Source: Alphaproteobacteria bacterium
GTDB taxonomy: Bacteria; Pseudomonadota; Alphaproteobacteria; Caulobacterales; Hyphomonadaceae
DNA: 64,000 nucleotides
Direction of reading: 5' to 3'
Assembly: GCA_018827375.1 (NCBI GenBank)
Contig: JAHJYW010000006.1
Span: 51,046-115,045, forward strand
Part shown: positions 1 to 8,604 of the stretch, piece after piece
Layout of the letters: every line of letters begins with the position of its first letter
How positions within the stretch are numbered: the first letter of the stretch is position 1
Notes under the pieces: model-generated
Told to the model about the DNA's origin: nothing
What the model saw: only the letters and a program-made list of their open reading frames with translations
Databases searched by the model: none
Made by a program: the position numbers and the translations under genes

Positions 1-27
1 CGACAGCCCTGGCAGCCGGAAACGCGC

Positions 28-2850
28 CTAGCCGAACGCGCGATACGCATGGGTAATGGCAAGGCTTATGCCGTGCAGTGCGCGGTCGATCTCGCCGAGC
101 GGGCCGATGATGTTGCGATGGATCCGGTCATAGCCATAGGCATTTGACTTCGCCTCGCTGCCGGCCTCGGTCAGCTCCTTGAACGGCGTATCCTCGTCTC
201 GGCCACGCGGGAAGATCTTCACCAGCATGTCGACAGCGTCGCTGATCTGCATGTCCAGAACCATGCGCAACAGGTCGCGCGTGTTGGTATCGTGGCGCTC
301 TGAAATGCGTGGCAATTGCCCGACCAGAACGAAGGCGTGCATCATCAATGCCTGACGAATGGCATGCAGCGCGTGCAGGTCCAGCCGCCCCTCATGGCGT
401 TCCTCTGCCGAGGGGGCATCATCGAGCTGGGCGAGAAGGCGGTCGAAGCGGCCAAGGTCGATCGACAGGAGGTTGGCGATCCGGTTGATCGATATTGCCG
501 TCTCGTCATCCCGCAGCCCGTAATAGACCGCGCGATAGGCGCCGGCCCTTTCAGGATCGACCAGCCGCGAGTGCGCAATCCAGACGCTCGGGTCGAATAC
601 ATTGGCATAGGCACGCAGCGCCGGCAGGCTCGTCACCGCGCGGGCATTCAGCGCCAACAGGATCAGCGCGTGCATGCGCGGGCTGGTATTGATCAGCTCC
701 ACCAGCCGGTCGTTCTCGCGTTGCAGGGACGAGCCGATGCCCGCCGCCGTATTGGCTGGAATGCCGAGCTGTTGCAGCGTTGCGTTGTGAGAGATGGCCC
801 GCAGCGCGCGGGGGCCGGTCGGCCCGCCGGTGCGGCGCTTCTGGCGCGAGCCGGCTTTGACCACCAGCCCGGCGGCGAAGTCGCCCAGCAGCCGGCCATA
901 ATCTGCGTTGACAAACAGGCGCTCATGCCATGCCCGAAGCGAGCGGTAGAAATCCCAGACAAGATCCGTACGCGTATAGAACGGGTCTTCGGTCGTGTCC
1001 GGCGGCAGCGACAGCGCGCGTCGGCACCACGCCGCATAGGTCGTCTCGGCCAGCACGGGATTGGCAAAGTGCAGGAAGCCATCGCCGCCCTGGAAGCTGA
1101 CTTCGTGCATCAGCGGCAGGTTACGCGCCGCCGCGCCATTGCGCGTCCACGGCGTCAGCGCATGGTCAAAGCGCTGGCCGAAACTGCCGGGCCAAGCGCC
1201 GCGCCCCATGGACTCGCCATGCGTGTTGAAGATCAGCAGCGCCACATCGGCGCCCTTCGCGGCTAGCGCCCGTGCGATAAGGTTATGGATGCGCTCGATG
1301 GCCATGTCGGCAGCGACCTGCCCGATAAACCGTCCGGCATCGGAGAAGCCGAGCTGGATCGAGAGATAGCCGCGCTCTTTCACATAGCGCAGGAATTCCG
1401 GTTCCTCGAGCAGGCGCTCAATGAAGCGTCCGCCGGTTTCTAGCGCTTCCGGCGTTTCGAACAGCGGCGAGATATCGAGCTTTTCGGCCACGCCATATTG
1501 GCGCGCGAGGTAGAGCGCGCCCATTACGGTTGCCGGGTTCTCGCTCTCGGCGATCAGGAAACGGATCACCGATCCGGAATCGATATGCTTGAGGATCTGT
1601 GCGCACATCATGAACTGGCGCCGCGCCGTCGACTGCTCAAGGAAGAGGTCGGCGAAGTTCACGTCCACCGGCTTCGAGGTGCGGGCCTTCTGGGAAAGTT
1701 GCGCCAGCGCGAGGCGGCCAAGCTGGCGGTCCTCGGTCTCAAGGCCAAGGTCGCGGTTGATAACGGTGCGCACCTGCGCAGCATTGACGCGCAGGTGAAT
1801 GCGCGCGGTGCCGAGCTGCAGCGACTCCACTTCCGCCCGGAAGGCGATCAGGCTGGCGGCGAGCGTGTCGTCGGCCTCCGGGATCACATCATCCAGAATG
1901 GAAGTGATCTCGGTCGCATCGAGGATCATGCGCTTGCTGTGATTGCTGAGTGCGTTGGCTGCGGCGACCAGTTTTTCCGGGTCGGTCAGGTCCTGGTCAA
2001 ACAGTTTGGCGTCAGCGGCCGTATCCTTGGCCGCCCCGCGCAGGCGCACGATGAGGCGGGCCAGTGCCGCGATCTTGGCGCTGCCGGACATGGCTTCCAG
2101 CCGCTCACCATAGCGGGCCAGCTGGTCGGCCTTCTCGCGCAAGCGGAAGGTCAGCGATTGCGACCAGTGAATGTCGGTGCGTCCGTCGAGGTCATAGCCG
2201 ACCCAGCTGGCCAGTGTCGGCAGGAAGGGGCGCAGGTCGCGCCACTGGTCCGGGAAGGCCTTGCGCGCCACGTCCAGTATGACGCTGGCATAGACCTGCT
2301 GCGCCCCGGCGGCATTCAGCAGCGCCTCCTGCACTTCGTCATGCTCGCCGTTCAGGTTGATGCCCTTGTTCCACTCGCGGCCATCCTCGCGGATATGCTT
2401 GAGCAGGGCTGCGCGGGTCGATTTGTTGGGCCGTGTCACATGCGCGGTGAACGCCTGCCGAAGGGCCCGGGAAAGGGCAAAGGTCGGGTGGGCCGTGAAC
2501 ACGATGCCGCCGGTGTTCCGCTCGACGCTGGCCTTGAACGCGTCGAAACCCTCTTCGGCCAGCACCTCCAGCCGCCCGCGCACATCGGTCCAGGCGGCCT
2601 TGGTATCGGCGTCATAATGCTGCTCGCGGAAATGGTCGGCGCGCTCGCTGATCAGCGTCAGGTGCAGGTCGCCGGCAAAGCGGGAAAGCTCGCTGATACT
2701 GGTGCGGCCGGCCTCGACATCCTGGAACAGTGACTGGGCCAGCGCGAAGACTGAATTGGTCATCGGATCGACCGCGATCCGGGCCGATTGGGCCCGCAGG
2801 AAGTCCTGCGCGGCGGCGAGCGTCAGGGGAGTTTCGGGTGCGCTTGTCAT
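28..2850 (-). CDS. ppc: Divergent phosphoenolpyruvate carboxylase
   Basis: A 940-residue homologue of phosphoenolpyruvate carboxylase, the enzyme that carboxylates PEP to oxaloacetate to refill the TCA cycle; length fits the family (about 880-970). Visible signatures in order: TAHPTF around H121 (family TAHPTE), GYDLDGRTD near 218-225, SPLFETPEAL near 461-470 (family VPLFET, metal ligand Glu kept as E465), GFSDAGRFIG near 501-510 (family YSDSxKDAG), FNTHGESMGRG near 541-551 (family FHGRGGxxGRG) and a C-terminal RAFG in place of RNTG. The second catalytic His of the FHGRGG motif therefore reads as Asn, while the later loop Arg (R550) is kept. Such divergent forms are annotated as PEPC in alphaproteobacteria; activity is plausible but not guaranteed. 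It is transcribed away from the secreted protein gene at 3021. Confidence 0.85.
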   Translation of the reverse strand: MTSAPETPLTLAAAQDFLRAQSARIAVDPMTNSVFALAQSLFQDVEAGRTSISELSRFAGDLHLTLISERADHFREQHYDADTKAAWTDVRGRLEVLAEEGFDAFKASVERNTGGIVFTAHPTFALSRALRQAFTAHVTRPNKSTRAALLKHIREDGREWNKGINLNGEHDEVQEALLNAAGAQQVYASVILDVARKAFPDQWRDLRPFLPTLASWVGYDLDGRTDIHWSQSLTFRLREKADQLARYGERLEAMSGSAKIAALARLIVRLRGAAKDTAADAKLFDQDLTDPEKLVAAANALSNHSKRMILDATEITSILDDVIPEADDTLAASLIAFRAEVESLQLGTARIHLRVNAAQVRTVINRDLGLETEDRQLGRLALAQLSQKARTSKPVDVNFADLFLEQSTARRQFMMCAQILKHIDSGSVIRFLIAESENPATVMGALYLARQYGVAEKLDISPLFETPEALETGGRFIERLLEEPEFLRYVKERGYLSIQLGFSDAGRFIGQVAADMAIERIHNLIARALAAKGADVALLIFNTHGESMGRGAWPGSFGQRFDHALTPWTRNGAAARNLPLMHEVSFQGGDGFLHFANPVLAETTYAAWCRRALSLPPDTTEDPFYTRTDLVWDFYRSLRAWHERLFVNADYGRLLGDFAAGLVVKAGSRQKRRTGGPTGPRALRAISHNATLQQLGIPANTAAGIGSSLQRENDRLVELINTSPRMHALILLALNARAVTSLPALRAYANVFDPSVWIAHSRLVDPERAGAYRAVYYGLRDDETAISINRIANLLSIDLGRFDRLLAQLDDAPSAEERHEGRLDLHALHAIRQALMMHAFVLVGQLPRISERHDTNTRDLLRMVLDMQISDAVDMLVKIFPRGRDEDTPFKELTEAGSEAKSNAYGYDRIHRNIIGPLGEIDRALHGISLAITHAYRAFG

Positions 2851-3020
2851 AGGTTCACCACAAACCTGCCTTTAGGGCAGTTGTCAAAGCGGGCAACGTC
2901 AGACGTGCCCTGCATTTCAGCAGGGCATTGAACGCTATTCCACGCAAGATTGTCCCTATGGTGTGGCGGATGCAACGGATATGTCGTATCAGTAATATGC
3001 CGTTACAGGGGCAGGTGTAG

Positions 3021-3434
3021 ATGCAGATTCGGACAGCGGGCATGATCCTGACAAGCGTGGCAAGCCTTGGCTTGGCCATGATGCCCGCCCTTGCCCAGCC
3101 TGCGGCGACTGCGATGGAACAGGTGCTTGGCCCGGCATCAGACCCGCTCAGCGTCGTCGAACCGGCCGTTGCGCCCTTGTCGAGCCCCGTGCCCGCCGCC
3201 GATCATAATGTCATCTCGCAGCCAAAAGTGTGCCGCATCCGCTCCGATGACGAGTGTTTCCAAGCCGCCGCAGCCTGTCTCAAGGTGCGCAGCATCGCGG
3301 GTCTCTACAGTGTCGACTGGCGCGCCGGAGAGCCAGCCGTGGTGCGCGTTCAGGAAGGCATGTCGGACGCGCAGGAAAAAGGCGCGCGCGGCTGCGCGAC
3401 CGATCTCCAGCAATGCCTCAGCGGGAAGTGCTGA
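3021..3434 (+). CDS. Secreted cysteine-rich protein of unknown function
   Basis: A 137-residue protein with a clear Sec signal peptide (hydrophobic core about residues 7-20, likely cut after ALA at 25). The mature part begins with a Pro/Ala-rich stretch and then a small domain holding six cysteines (C71, C79, C86, C125, C132, C137), an even number compatible with three disulfides in the periplasm. The start ATG follows an AGGGG-containing leader. I do not recognise a family. It is transcribed divergently from the PEPC gene and converges on the next gene with only a few bases between stops. An overlapping opposite-strand reading frame of 74 codons lacks any protein-like features. Confidence 0.65.
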   Translation: MQIRTAGMILTSVASLGLAMMPALAQPAATAMEQVLGPASDPLSVVEPAVAPLSSPVPAADHNVISQPKVCRIRSDDECFQAAAACLKVRSIAGLYSVDWRAGEPAVVRVQEGMSDAQEKGARGCATDLQQCLSGKC

Positions 3435-3438
3435 GCGC

Positions 3439-4506
3439 CTAGCGCCGTCCGAAGAACTTCACCGCGCCGAGCAGTCCGGCGATGGCTGAGCCGAGACCGC
3501 CCAGCAACACGAACAGCGGATTGGCCTGGTCGGCAAAGGCAATGGCCCGGTTAAGGCCCGACACCTGCACTGTCACCGTGTCGCGGAATGTGCGCAGTGG
3601 AACCACCGAATCCTGGTCGATGGCATAGATCTCGAACACGAGGTCATGATCGCCTGCCGACAGTGGCATCACCGACCAGCGCCAGACATTCTCGGTCAGG
3701 GGCGACAGCTTCTGGATACCGGGCGACATTTCGATAATCTCGAAATTTGCGCCGCTGACGCGTGCTTCCACGCGCTCGGAGACCTTGGCCTCGCCGGTCA
3801 CGATATTGCCGCCCCGGTTGGGCAGGGCATCGACCGCCGTGTCGTCGCCGGTCGCATCAATGGCGAGTGTCACGTCAAAGGCGCGCTTGTATTCGGCCGT
3901 CTTGGGCGTCTCATGCGCGACGGGAACGGTCTGCAGGCTCTCCATGAAAGCCTCTGCATGGGATTTGGACGGCGGAGGCGGGGCTGCGACGCCGGCGGCT
4001 TCGGCCACCGCATCGGCTGCATCGCCCATGTCGCTGAACGCCTCCTCGGCCATGTCGCCAGCCTCGTCGAACGCGTCCTGAACCGATGCGACACTGGCCG
4101 TCTCCTCATCGGCGACGATCGGAGGCGACAGCGAACGCGATTTTGCCATTGAGCGCGCTTCAGGGGCGGGGGCTGATGCCATTGGTGCTTCATCGAGCGA
4201 CGCCTGAGGGGCAGGAGCCATCGCAACAGGGGGTTCTTCCATGGCTTCCGGCGCGGCTTGCGCCATCGTTTCAGGCACCGCTTCCATGGCCTCGGGCGCG
4301 GCTTCCATGGCCAGTTCGGGTTCGGGCGCCGCTTCAACAGCCTCCGGCATAGGCGCTTCGGACATTTCGTCCATTGTGACGGGCGCACCGGCTGAATCCA
4401 TGGCCATGGATGCAGGCTCTTCAAAGCTCTTCATGACAGCTGCACCGCCGAATATGGCCGCCGCAATGCCGCCCAGCAGAAGGAGAATGGAGAAAAGTCT
4501 AAGCAT
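3439..4506 (-). CDS. Membrane-anchored protein with Ala/Glu/Met/Pro low-complexity region
   Basis: About 355 residues from an ATG preceded by GGGAG; a longer TTG-started version (to 4533) would add nine residues and is less likely. An N-terminal membrane segment (about residues 1-25) is followed by roughly 110 residues of low-complexity Ala, Glu, Met and Pro with imperfect repeats around PEAMEA and APEAME. A folded, probably beta-sandwich domain covers about residues 200-320 and reads like the membrane-proximal Ig-like domains that end in NxxWRW..MPLSAGDH and VTVQVSG; a C-terminal membrane helix (LFVLLGGLGSAIAGLLG) closes the chain. No enzyme motif is seen and the function is unknown. It lies 48 bases downstream of rlmB on the same strand, possibly in one transcript. 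Confidence 0.6.
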   Translation of the reverse strand: MLRLFSILLLLGGIAAAIFGGAAVMKSFEEPASMAMDSAGAPVTMDEMSEAPMPEAVEAAPEPELAMEAAPEAMEAVPETMAQAAPEAMEEPPVAMAPAPQASLDEAPMASAPAPEARSMAKSRSLSPPIVADEETASVASVQDAFDEAGDMAEEAFSDMGDAADAVAEAAGVAAPPPPSKSHAEAFMESLQTVPVAHETPKTAEYKRAFDVTLAIDATGDDTAVDALPNRGGNIVTGEAKVSERVEARVSGANFEIIEMSPGIQKLSPLTENVWRWSVMPLSAGDHDLVFEIYAIDQDSVVPLRTFRDTVTVQVSGLNRAIAFADQANPLFVLLGGLGSAIAGLLGAVKFFGRR

Positions 4507-4554
4507 CGCGCGCGCTCCCGATTGGCGATTCAACCCGTTAACCCTAGCAGAGTG

Positions 4555-5373
4555 TCACGCGGCTGGGAAACGATCCCGACTCGCTTCGTAAAATGCAATT
4601 GCGGCAGCATTGGACACGTTCAGGCTTTCCATTTCCGGGGCAATCGGGATGCGCGCCAGCTCCGCGCAGGCCTTGGCGACGGCGGGGCGCAGGCCCGAGC
4701 CTTCGGCCCCCATCACGATGGCCAGCTTGGCCGTGCCTGCTACGGCATCCGCGAGGCTGCGGCGGCCTTCTCCAGCCAGGCCCACCGTGTGGTATCCCGC
4801 CTCGGCCAGCTGCTCCAGCGCCCGGGCAATATTGACGACCCGCGCCTCCGATACCGTCTCCACAGCGCCCGCCGCGCTCTTGGCCACAACGCCGGTCACA
4901 GGCGGGGCATGGCGCGTCTGCAATACGAGGCCCTGGAACCCGAAAGCGGCCGCAGAACGGTAGATCGCGCCCAGGTTGTGGGGGTCTGACACCTGGTCCA
5001 GCACGCAGATATGGCTGATGCCCCGGTCGATCAGGTCTTCCAGGCTCGCCGGATTCAGCGGCGCGGCCTTCAGGGCGAGGCCCTGATGGACGGCGCCAGC
5101 GGGCAGGCGGTTGTCCAGATCCTTGCCGAGGATGATTTCCGGCGTGATTCGGGCTGGGCCGAGCCGCGCCGCAGCGTTTTCGGTCGCCAGCAGCATGTGC
5201 AGCGTGCGCGACGGATTGGCCAGCGCGGCGGTCACCGCATGGGTGCCCCACAGCCAGCCTTCGCCGTCCCCGCCGCCACTGCGCTCGCGCGGACGGTCCT
5301 GCCGTGGCCGCGGCGATCCGTCCGGACCGGCAGGTGCTTGTGTGTTTCGGCGTTTTGGATGGTTGCGCGCCAT
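4555..5373 (-). CDS. rlmB: 23S rRNA 2'-O-methyltransferase RlmB (TrmH family)
   Basis: A SPOUT-class methyltransferase that 2'-O-methylates a conserved guanosine of 23S rRNA (G2251 in E. coli). All three TrmH-family motifs are visible: DPHNLGAIYRSA (motif 1, Asn-Leu-Gly and catalytic Arg), IVMGAEGSGL (motif 2) and IPIAPEMESLNVSNAAA (motif 3, which completes the knotted SAM site). The N-terminal substrate-binding domain starts at GTHAVTAAL. I place the start at the ATG at 5373 (MARNHPKRR), preceded by AGGGACGAAAG; the reading frame stays open upstream to 5418. The first 40 residues are basic and Pro/Gly-rich, as in other alphaproteobacterial RlmB. It is divergent from the tRNA genes. Confidence 0.92.
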   Translation of the reverse strand: MARNHPKRRNTQAPAGPDGSPRPRQDRPRERSGGGDGEGWLWGTHAVTAALANPSRTLHMLLATENAAARLGPARITPEIILGKDLDNRLPAGAVHQGLALKAAPLNPASLEDLIDRGISHICVLDQVSDPHNLGAIYRSAAAFGFQGLVLQTRHAPPVTGVVAKSAAGAVETVSEARVVNIARALEQLAEAGYHTVGLAGEGRRSLADAVAGTAKLAIVMGAEGSGLRPAVAKACAELARIPIAPEMESLNVSNAAAIAFYEASRDRFPAA

Positions 5374-5420
5374 TTCTTTCGTCCCTATAAGGCCGTCTCC
5401 TGAAGCGGATGAGGGCACGT

Positions 5421-5462
5421 AATTGACGTGCCTTTAGGCGGTTCGGGGCGACGGCGTCAATT
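5421..5462. repeat. 8-bp inverted repeat upstream of tRNA-Tyr
   Basis: AATTGACG at 5421-5428 is matched exactly by its reverse complement CGTCAATT at 5455-5462, separated by 26 bases. It lies between the divergent rlmB start and tRNA-Tyr. It may be a regulatory site or part of the tRNA promoter; no stronger claim is possible from one copy. Confidence 0.3.
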
Positions 5463-5485
5463 ATCGTAAGTCGCAGGCAGCCCTT

Positions 5486-5570
5486 GGAGGGGTGGCCGAG
5501 TGGTTAAAGGCAGCAGACTGTAAATCTGCCCGCATAGCGTACACAGGTTCGAATCCTGTCCCCTCCACCA
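5486..5570 (+). tRNA. tRNA-Tyr (anticodon GTA)
   Basis: An 85-base class II tRNA with encoded CCA. The acceptor stem GGAGGGG pairs with CCCCTCC; the anticodon stem GCAGA/TCTGC encloses the loop CTGTAAA with anticodon GTA at 5520-5522. The T arm is ACAGG TTCGAAT CCTGT. A long variable arm is present, as expected for bacterial tRNA-Tyr. Confidence 0.96.
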
Positions 5571-5603
5571 CTGTTTGTGTTATGGTCGAGCGACGCGTCA
5601 GGC

Positions 5604-5677
5604 GCGGGTATAGCATAATGGTAATGCACTAGCCTTCCAAGCTAGCTATCTCGGTTCGATCCCGTGTACCCGCTCCA
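5604..5677 (+). tRNA. tRNA-Gly (anticodon TCC)
   Basis: A 74-base class I tRNA with encoded CCA. The acceptor stem GCGGGTA pairs with TACCCGC, the discriminator is T, and the anticodon stem CTAGC/GCTAG holds the loop CTTCCAA with anticodon TCC at 5636-5638. The T loop is TTCGATC. It lies 33 bases after tRNA-Tyr and is probably co-transcribed with it. Confidence 0.96.
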
Positions 5678-5853
5678 GAATGCTCCCTGTTTCATTACAA
5701 GCCGGCCATGAATCGCCCCGCAGAAGCCTTTGCTTTAACTTAGGTTATGGCCTTTCTGTATTTCCTATAAAGCGTGCAACGAAAGCCTTGCGGCCACGTA
5801 GCTGAGAGATGCGGCCGCGCCCTGCGCCGCCTTTTCAGCGAAAGGATTTCCCC

Positions 5854-7923
5854 ATGCCGATGAAGCCTGGAGCCCCCCTCGACAAGAGTGGAGCGCCCCA
5901 TCAGACCACCAAGGACGGCTACGAAGCCATGACGACCCAGCAGGGCGTGCCTGTCCGCGACGACCAGAACCACCTGAAGGCCGGAACGCCCGGCCCGATG
6001 CTGATGGACGACTTCCATTTCCGCGAAAAGATGTTCCATTTCGACCATGAGCGCATCCCGGAGCGCGTGGTGCATGCGCGCGGCTATGCGGCCCATGGCT
6101 TTTTCGAGCTGACTGACAGCCTAGAGGAATTCACGCGCGCCAAGGTGTTGACGGAAGTCGGCAAGAAAGTGCCGCTGTTTACGCGCTTCTCCACCGTCGC
6201 CGGCAACAAGGGCTCACCCGACCTCGCGCGCGACGTGCGCGGCTTTGCGGTCAAATTCTACACCGATGAAGGCAATTGGGATCTCGTCGGCAACAATATC
6301 CCGGTCTTCTTCATCCAGGACGCGATGAAGTTCCCGGACCTGATCCATTCCGCCAAGGCTGAGCCGGATCGTGGCTTCCCGCAGGCGCAGACGGCGCACG
6401 ACAATTTCTGGGACTTCATCTCCCTATCGCCGGAAGCGATGAACATGGTCATGTGGATCATGTCGGACCGCACCATCCCGCGTTCGCTGCGCTTCATGGA
6501 AGGCTTCGGCGTCCACACGTTCCGCCTGATCAATGCCAAGGGCAAATCCTCATTCGTGAAGTTTCACTGGAAGCCCAAGATGGGGATGCAGTCGGTTGTC
6601 TGGAACGAAGCGGTGAAGATCAATGGCGCCGACCCGGATTTCCACCGCCGCGACCTCTGGACTGCCATCGAGAGGGGCGACTTCCCCGAATGGGAACTCG
6701 GCGTCCAGATTTTCGACGACAAGTTTGCCGACAAGTTTGCCTTCGACGTGCGCGACGCAACCAAGCTGATACCGGAGGAGGAAATCCCCGTCCGCATCAT
6801 CGGCCGCATGGTGCTCGACCGCCGCGTCGACAATTTCTTTGCCGAGACCGAGCAGGTTGCCTTCTGCACGGGCAACGTGGTGCCGGGCATCGGCTTTTCC
6901 GACGATCCGCTGCTGCAGGGACGCAATTTCTCCTATCTCGACACGCAGATCAAACGGCTCGGCGGACCGAACTTCACGCATATTCCCATCAACGCCCCCA
7001 AATGCCCTATGCGCACTTTCCAGCAGGACGGCCATATGGCCATGAAAAACCCTGTCGGCCGCGCCAATTACGAGCCCAATAGCTGGGGCACCGAACAAGG
7101 CGGCCCGCGCGAAGACCCGGACAACGGCTACCAGCATTTCGCCCAGCCGATAGAAGGCAAGAAGGAGGCCCTGCGGCCGGAATCCTTCGCCGACCATTAC
7201 AGCCAGGCGCGGCAGTTCTATATCAGCCAGACCGAAGTTGAGCAGGCCCATATGGGCGACGCGCTCGTGTTCGAACTTAGCAAGGTGGAGAAGGCCGAAA
7301 TCCGTGAACGGATGGTGGCGCACCTCGTGAACGTGGACAAGGGACTCGCCGATACGGTGGCTGAAGGCCTCGGCATCAAGACGCCGATTGCCATGAAGGC
7401 GGCCCGGCCAACGATGCAGGACCTGCCGGCTTCCGACGCCCTCAGCATGCTCAAGAATCCGCCCAAGAGCTTTGCAGGTCGTAAGCTTGGGGTATTCCTC
7501 TGCGATGACGCGTCGGCGGAGTCGTTCAACGCCCTGAAAGAGGCGGTCGAGAAGGCTGGTGGCATGGTGGCTGTTGTGGCGCCAACCATCAATGGCGTCG
7601 ACCTTGATGATGGTACGCATGTTGCCGCCGACGAGAAAATCGATGGCGGGCCGTCTGTTCTGTTCGATGCCGTGGCCATCATGCTGACCGAAGAGTGCGC
7701 CGACGACATGGCGAAGAAGCCACCGGCCAAGGACTTCCTCAATGATGCCTTCGCGCACTATAAATATATCGGCTACACGCCAGATTCGATGAAGCTTTTC
7801 GAGGCTGTTGGCATGGCTGACCACATGGATGGTGGCTGCGTTGAACTGGGTAAGCCCGCTACCATAAAGAGCTTCGTCTCAGAACTCGCCAACCTCCGCT
7901 TCTGGGATCGCGACGGCGCCTGA
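5854..7923 (+). CDS. katE: Large-subunit (clade 2) monofunctional catalase
   Basis: Haem catalase that converts hydrogen peroxide to water and oxygen. The 689 residues and the C-terminal flavodoxin/DJ-1-like domain (about residues 535-685, beginning [11 protein letters not shown]) mark the large-subunit HPII type. Active-site residues are visible: distal His in [11 protein letters not shown] (about H74), Asn in [10 protein letters not shown] (about N147) and the proximal Tyr ligand in [16 protein letters not shown] (about Y361). The ATG at 5854 is chosen because AAAGGA stands seven bases before it; the frame is open upstream to 5809. The 3' end overlaps the opposite-strand sortase gene by 45 bases and is followed by a terminator hairpin. 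Confidence 0.95.
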   Translation: MPMKPGAPLDKSGAPHQTTKDGYEAMTTQQGVPVRDDQNHLKAGTPGPMLMDDFHFREKMFHFDHERIPERVVHARGYAAHGFFELTDSLEEFTRAKVLTEVGKKVPLFTRFSTVAGNKGSPDLARDVRGFAVKFYTDEGNWDLVGNNIPVFFIQDAMKFPDLIHSAKAEPDRGFPQAQTAHDNFWDFISLSPEAMNMVMWIMSDRTIPRSLRFMEGFGVHTFRLINAKGKSSFVKFHWKPKMGMQSVVWNEAVKINGADPDFHRRDLWTAIERGDFPEWELGVQIFDDKFADKFAFDVRDATKLIPEEEIPVRIIGRMVLDRRVDNFFAETEQVAFCTGNVVPGIGFSDDPLLQGRNFSYLDTQIKRLGGPNFTHIPINAPKCPMRTFQQDGHMAMKNPVGRANYEPNSWGTEQGGPREDPDNGYQHFAQPIEGKKEALRPESFADHYSQARQFYISQTEVEQAHMGDALVFELSKVEKAEIRERMVAHLVNVDKGLADTVAEGLGIKTPIAMKAARPTMQDLPASDALSMLKNPPKSFAGRKLGVFLCDDASAESFNALKEAVEKAGGMVAVVAPTINGVDLDDGTHVAADEKIDGGPSVLFDAVAIMLTEECADDMAKKPPAKDFLNDAFAHYKYIGYTPDSMKLFEAVGMADHMDGGCVELGKPATIKSFVSELANLRFWDRDGA

Positions 7924-8604
7924 GCGCGCCTTTGCCTCCGGGACAGTATCAGACCCGCCAGCCTCACCGGTTGGCGGGTCTTTCATTTGGGCGATGGCGA
8001 CGAAGCGCTGGCGTGTGGGTGTCATTCCTTCGAAGGGATAGCAGGTGGTGAGGGCCAGCGTGGGCGCGCCTGTGCCGCCCGGGGTGAGCATGCTCGCGTC
8101 TTCGTCCACGATACGGGTTTCTGTCAGTATGTAGGGATGGGGCGTGCCGTCCGGTCCGGTGAGCCGGATCGTGTCGCCGATGCGGGCATGCTGCAAAAAG
8201 GCGAAATGGCTGTCGCGGTGGCCTGCGAGCAGCGTCAGGCCTGGCTGGCCCGGGGCGGCGGAGCCTTCCATTACGCCGGGGCCAAACGCCAGGGCCTGCC
8301 CGCTGGTGCCGGTCAGCACAATGGCCGAGGCCTTGAGGCGCGGCAGTTCCAGCTTCGCTGCAGCCGTCACGTCAGCCCATGGCCAGGGGCGGGCATCGGC
8401 TGAGCCTTGCAGTGTCTTTTCCCAGGCATGGGCAAGCAGGACCTGCGAGAGGCTGGCCTTGGCCTTCAGGTAGGCGCCATTGCCCATCAGGATCAAGCCG
8501 GAAAGGAGGAGGGCGGCGGTGAGGCCGAATGCCCTCCTCCGGCCCGGGTGGGGCCACCTCCCCCATGTGGAGGGAGGATCACGTGTTTCGGCGTCATGCG
8601 GCAT
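7879..8604 (-). CDS. Class GN (marine proteobacterial) sortase
   Basis: A 241-residue sortase, the transpeptidase that cleaves a C-terminal LPXTG-like signal and transfers the protein to an acceptor at the cell envelope. One N-terminal membrane anchor spans about residues 25-45. Catalytic residues are visible: His129 in [10 protein letters not shown], Cys188 in LTTCYPF and an Arg in TPTRQRFVA (R198 or R200). It overlaps the upstream substrate gene by 11 bases, the arrangement known for the Gram-negative sortase/target pair. The last 34 residues ([10 protein letters not shown] onward) run beyond the catalytic core; they are encoded over the katE terminator and antisense to the final katE codons, so this tail may be a read-through extension without a conserved role. 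Confidence 0.9.
   Translation of the reverse strand: MPHDAETRDPPSTWGRWPHPGRRRAFGLTAALLLSGLILMGNGAYLKAKASLSQVLLAHAWEKTLQGSADARPWPWADVTAAAKLELPRLKASAIVLTGTSGQALAFGPGVMEGSAAPGQPGLTLLAGHRDSHFAFLQHARIGDTIRLTGPDGTPHPYILTETRIVDEDASMLTPGGTGAPTLALTTCYPFEGMTPTRQRFVAIAQMKDPPTGEAGGSDTVPEAKARSGAVAIPEAEVGEF
7952..7988 (+). terminator. Rho-independent terminator of katE
   Basis: Perfect 9-bp stem GACCCGCCA / TGGCGGGTC (7952-7960 and 7972-7980) with an 11-base loop, followed by TTTCATTT. It sits 28 bases after the katE stop and inside the 3' coding part of the opposite-strand sortase gene. Confidence 0.8.

Noticed and set aside
1498..2733. Long plus-strand frame (411 codons) inside ppc
   Set aside because: Antisense to conserved PEPC motifs and without recognisable domains or a ribosome site.
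2855..3079. 74-codon minus-strand frame between ppc and the secreted protein gene
   Set aside because: It overlaps the start of a better-supported gene and the ppc promoter region, and has no family features.
6550..7824. Long minus-strand frame (424 codons) inside katE
   Set aside because: Antisense to the catalase with no protein-family features.
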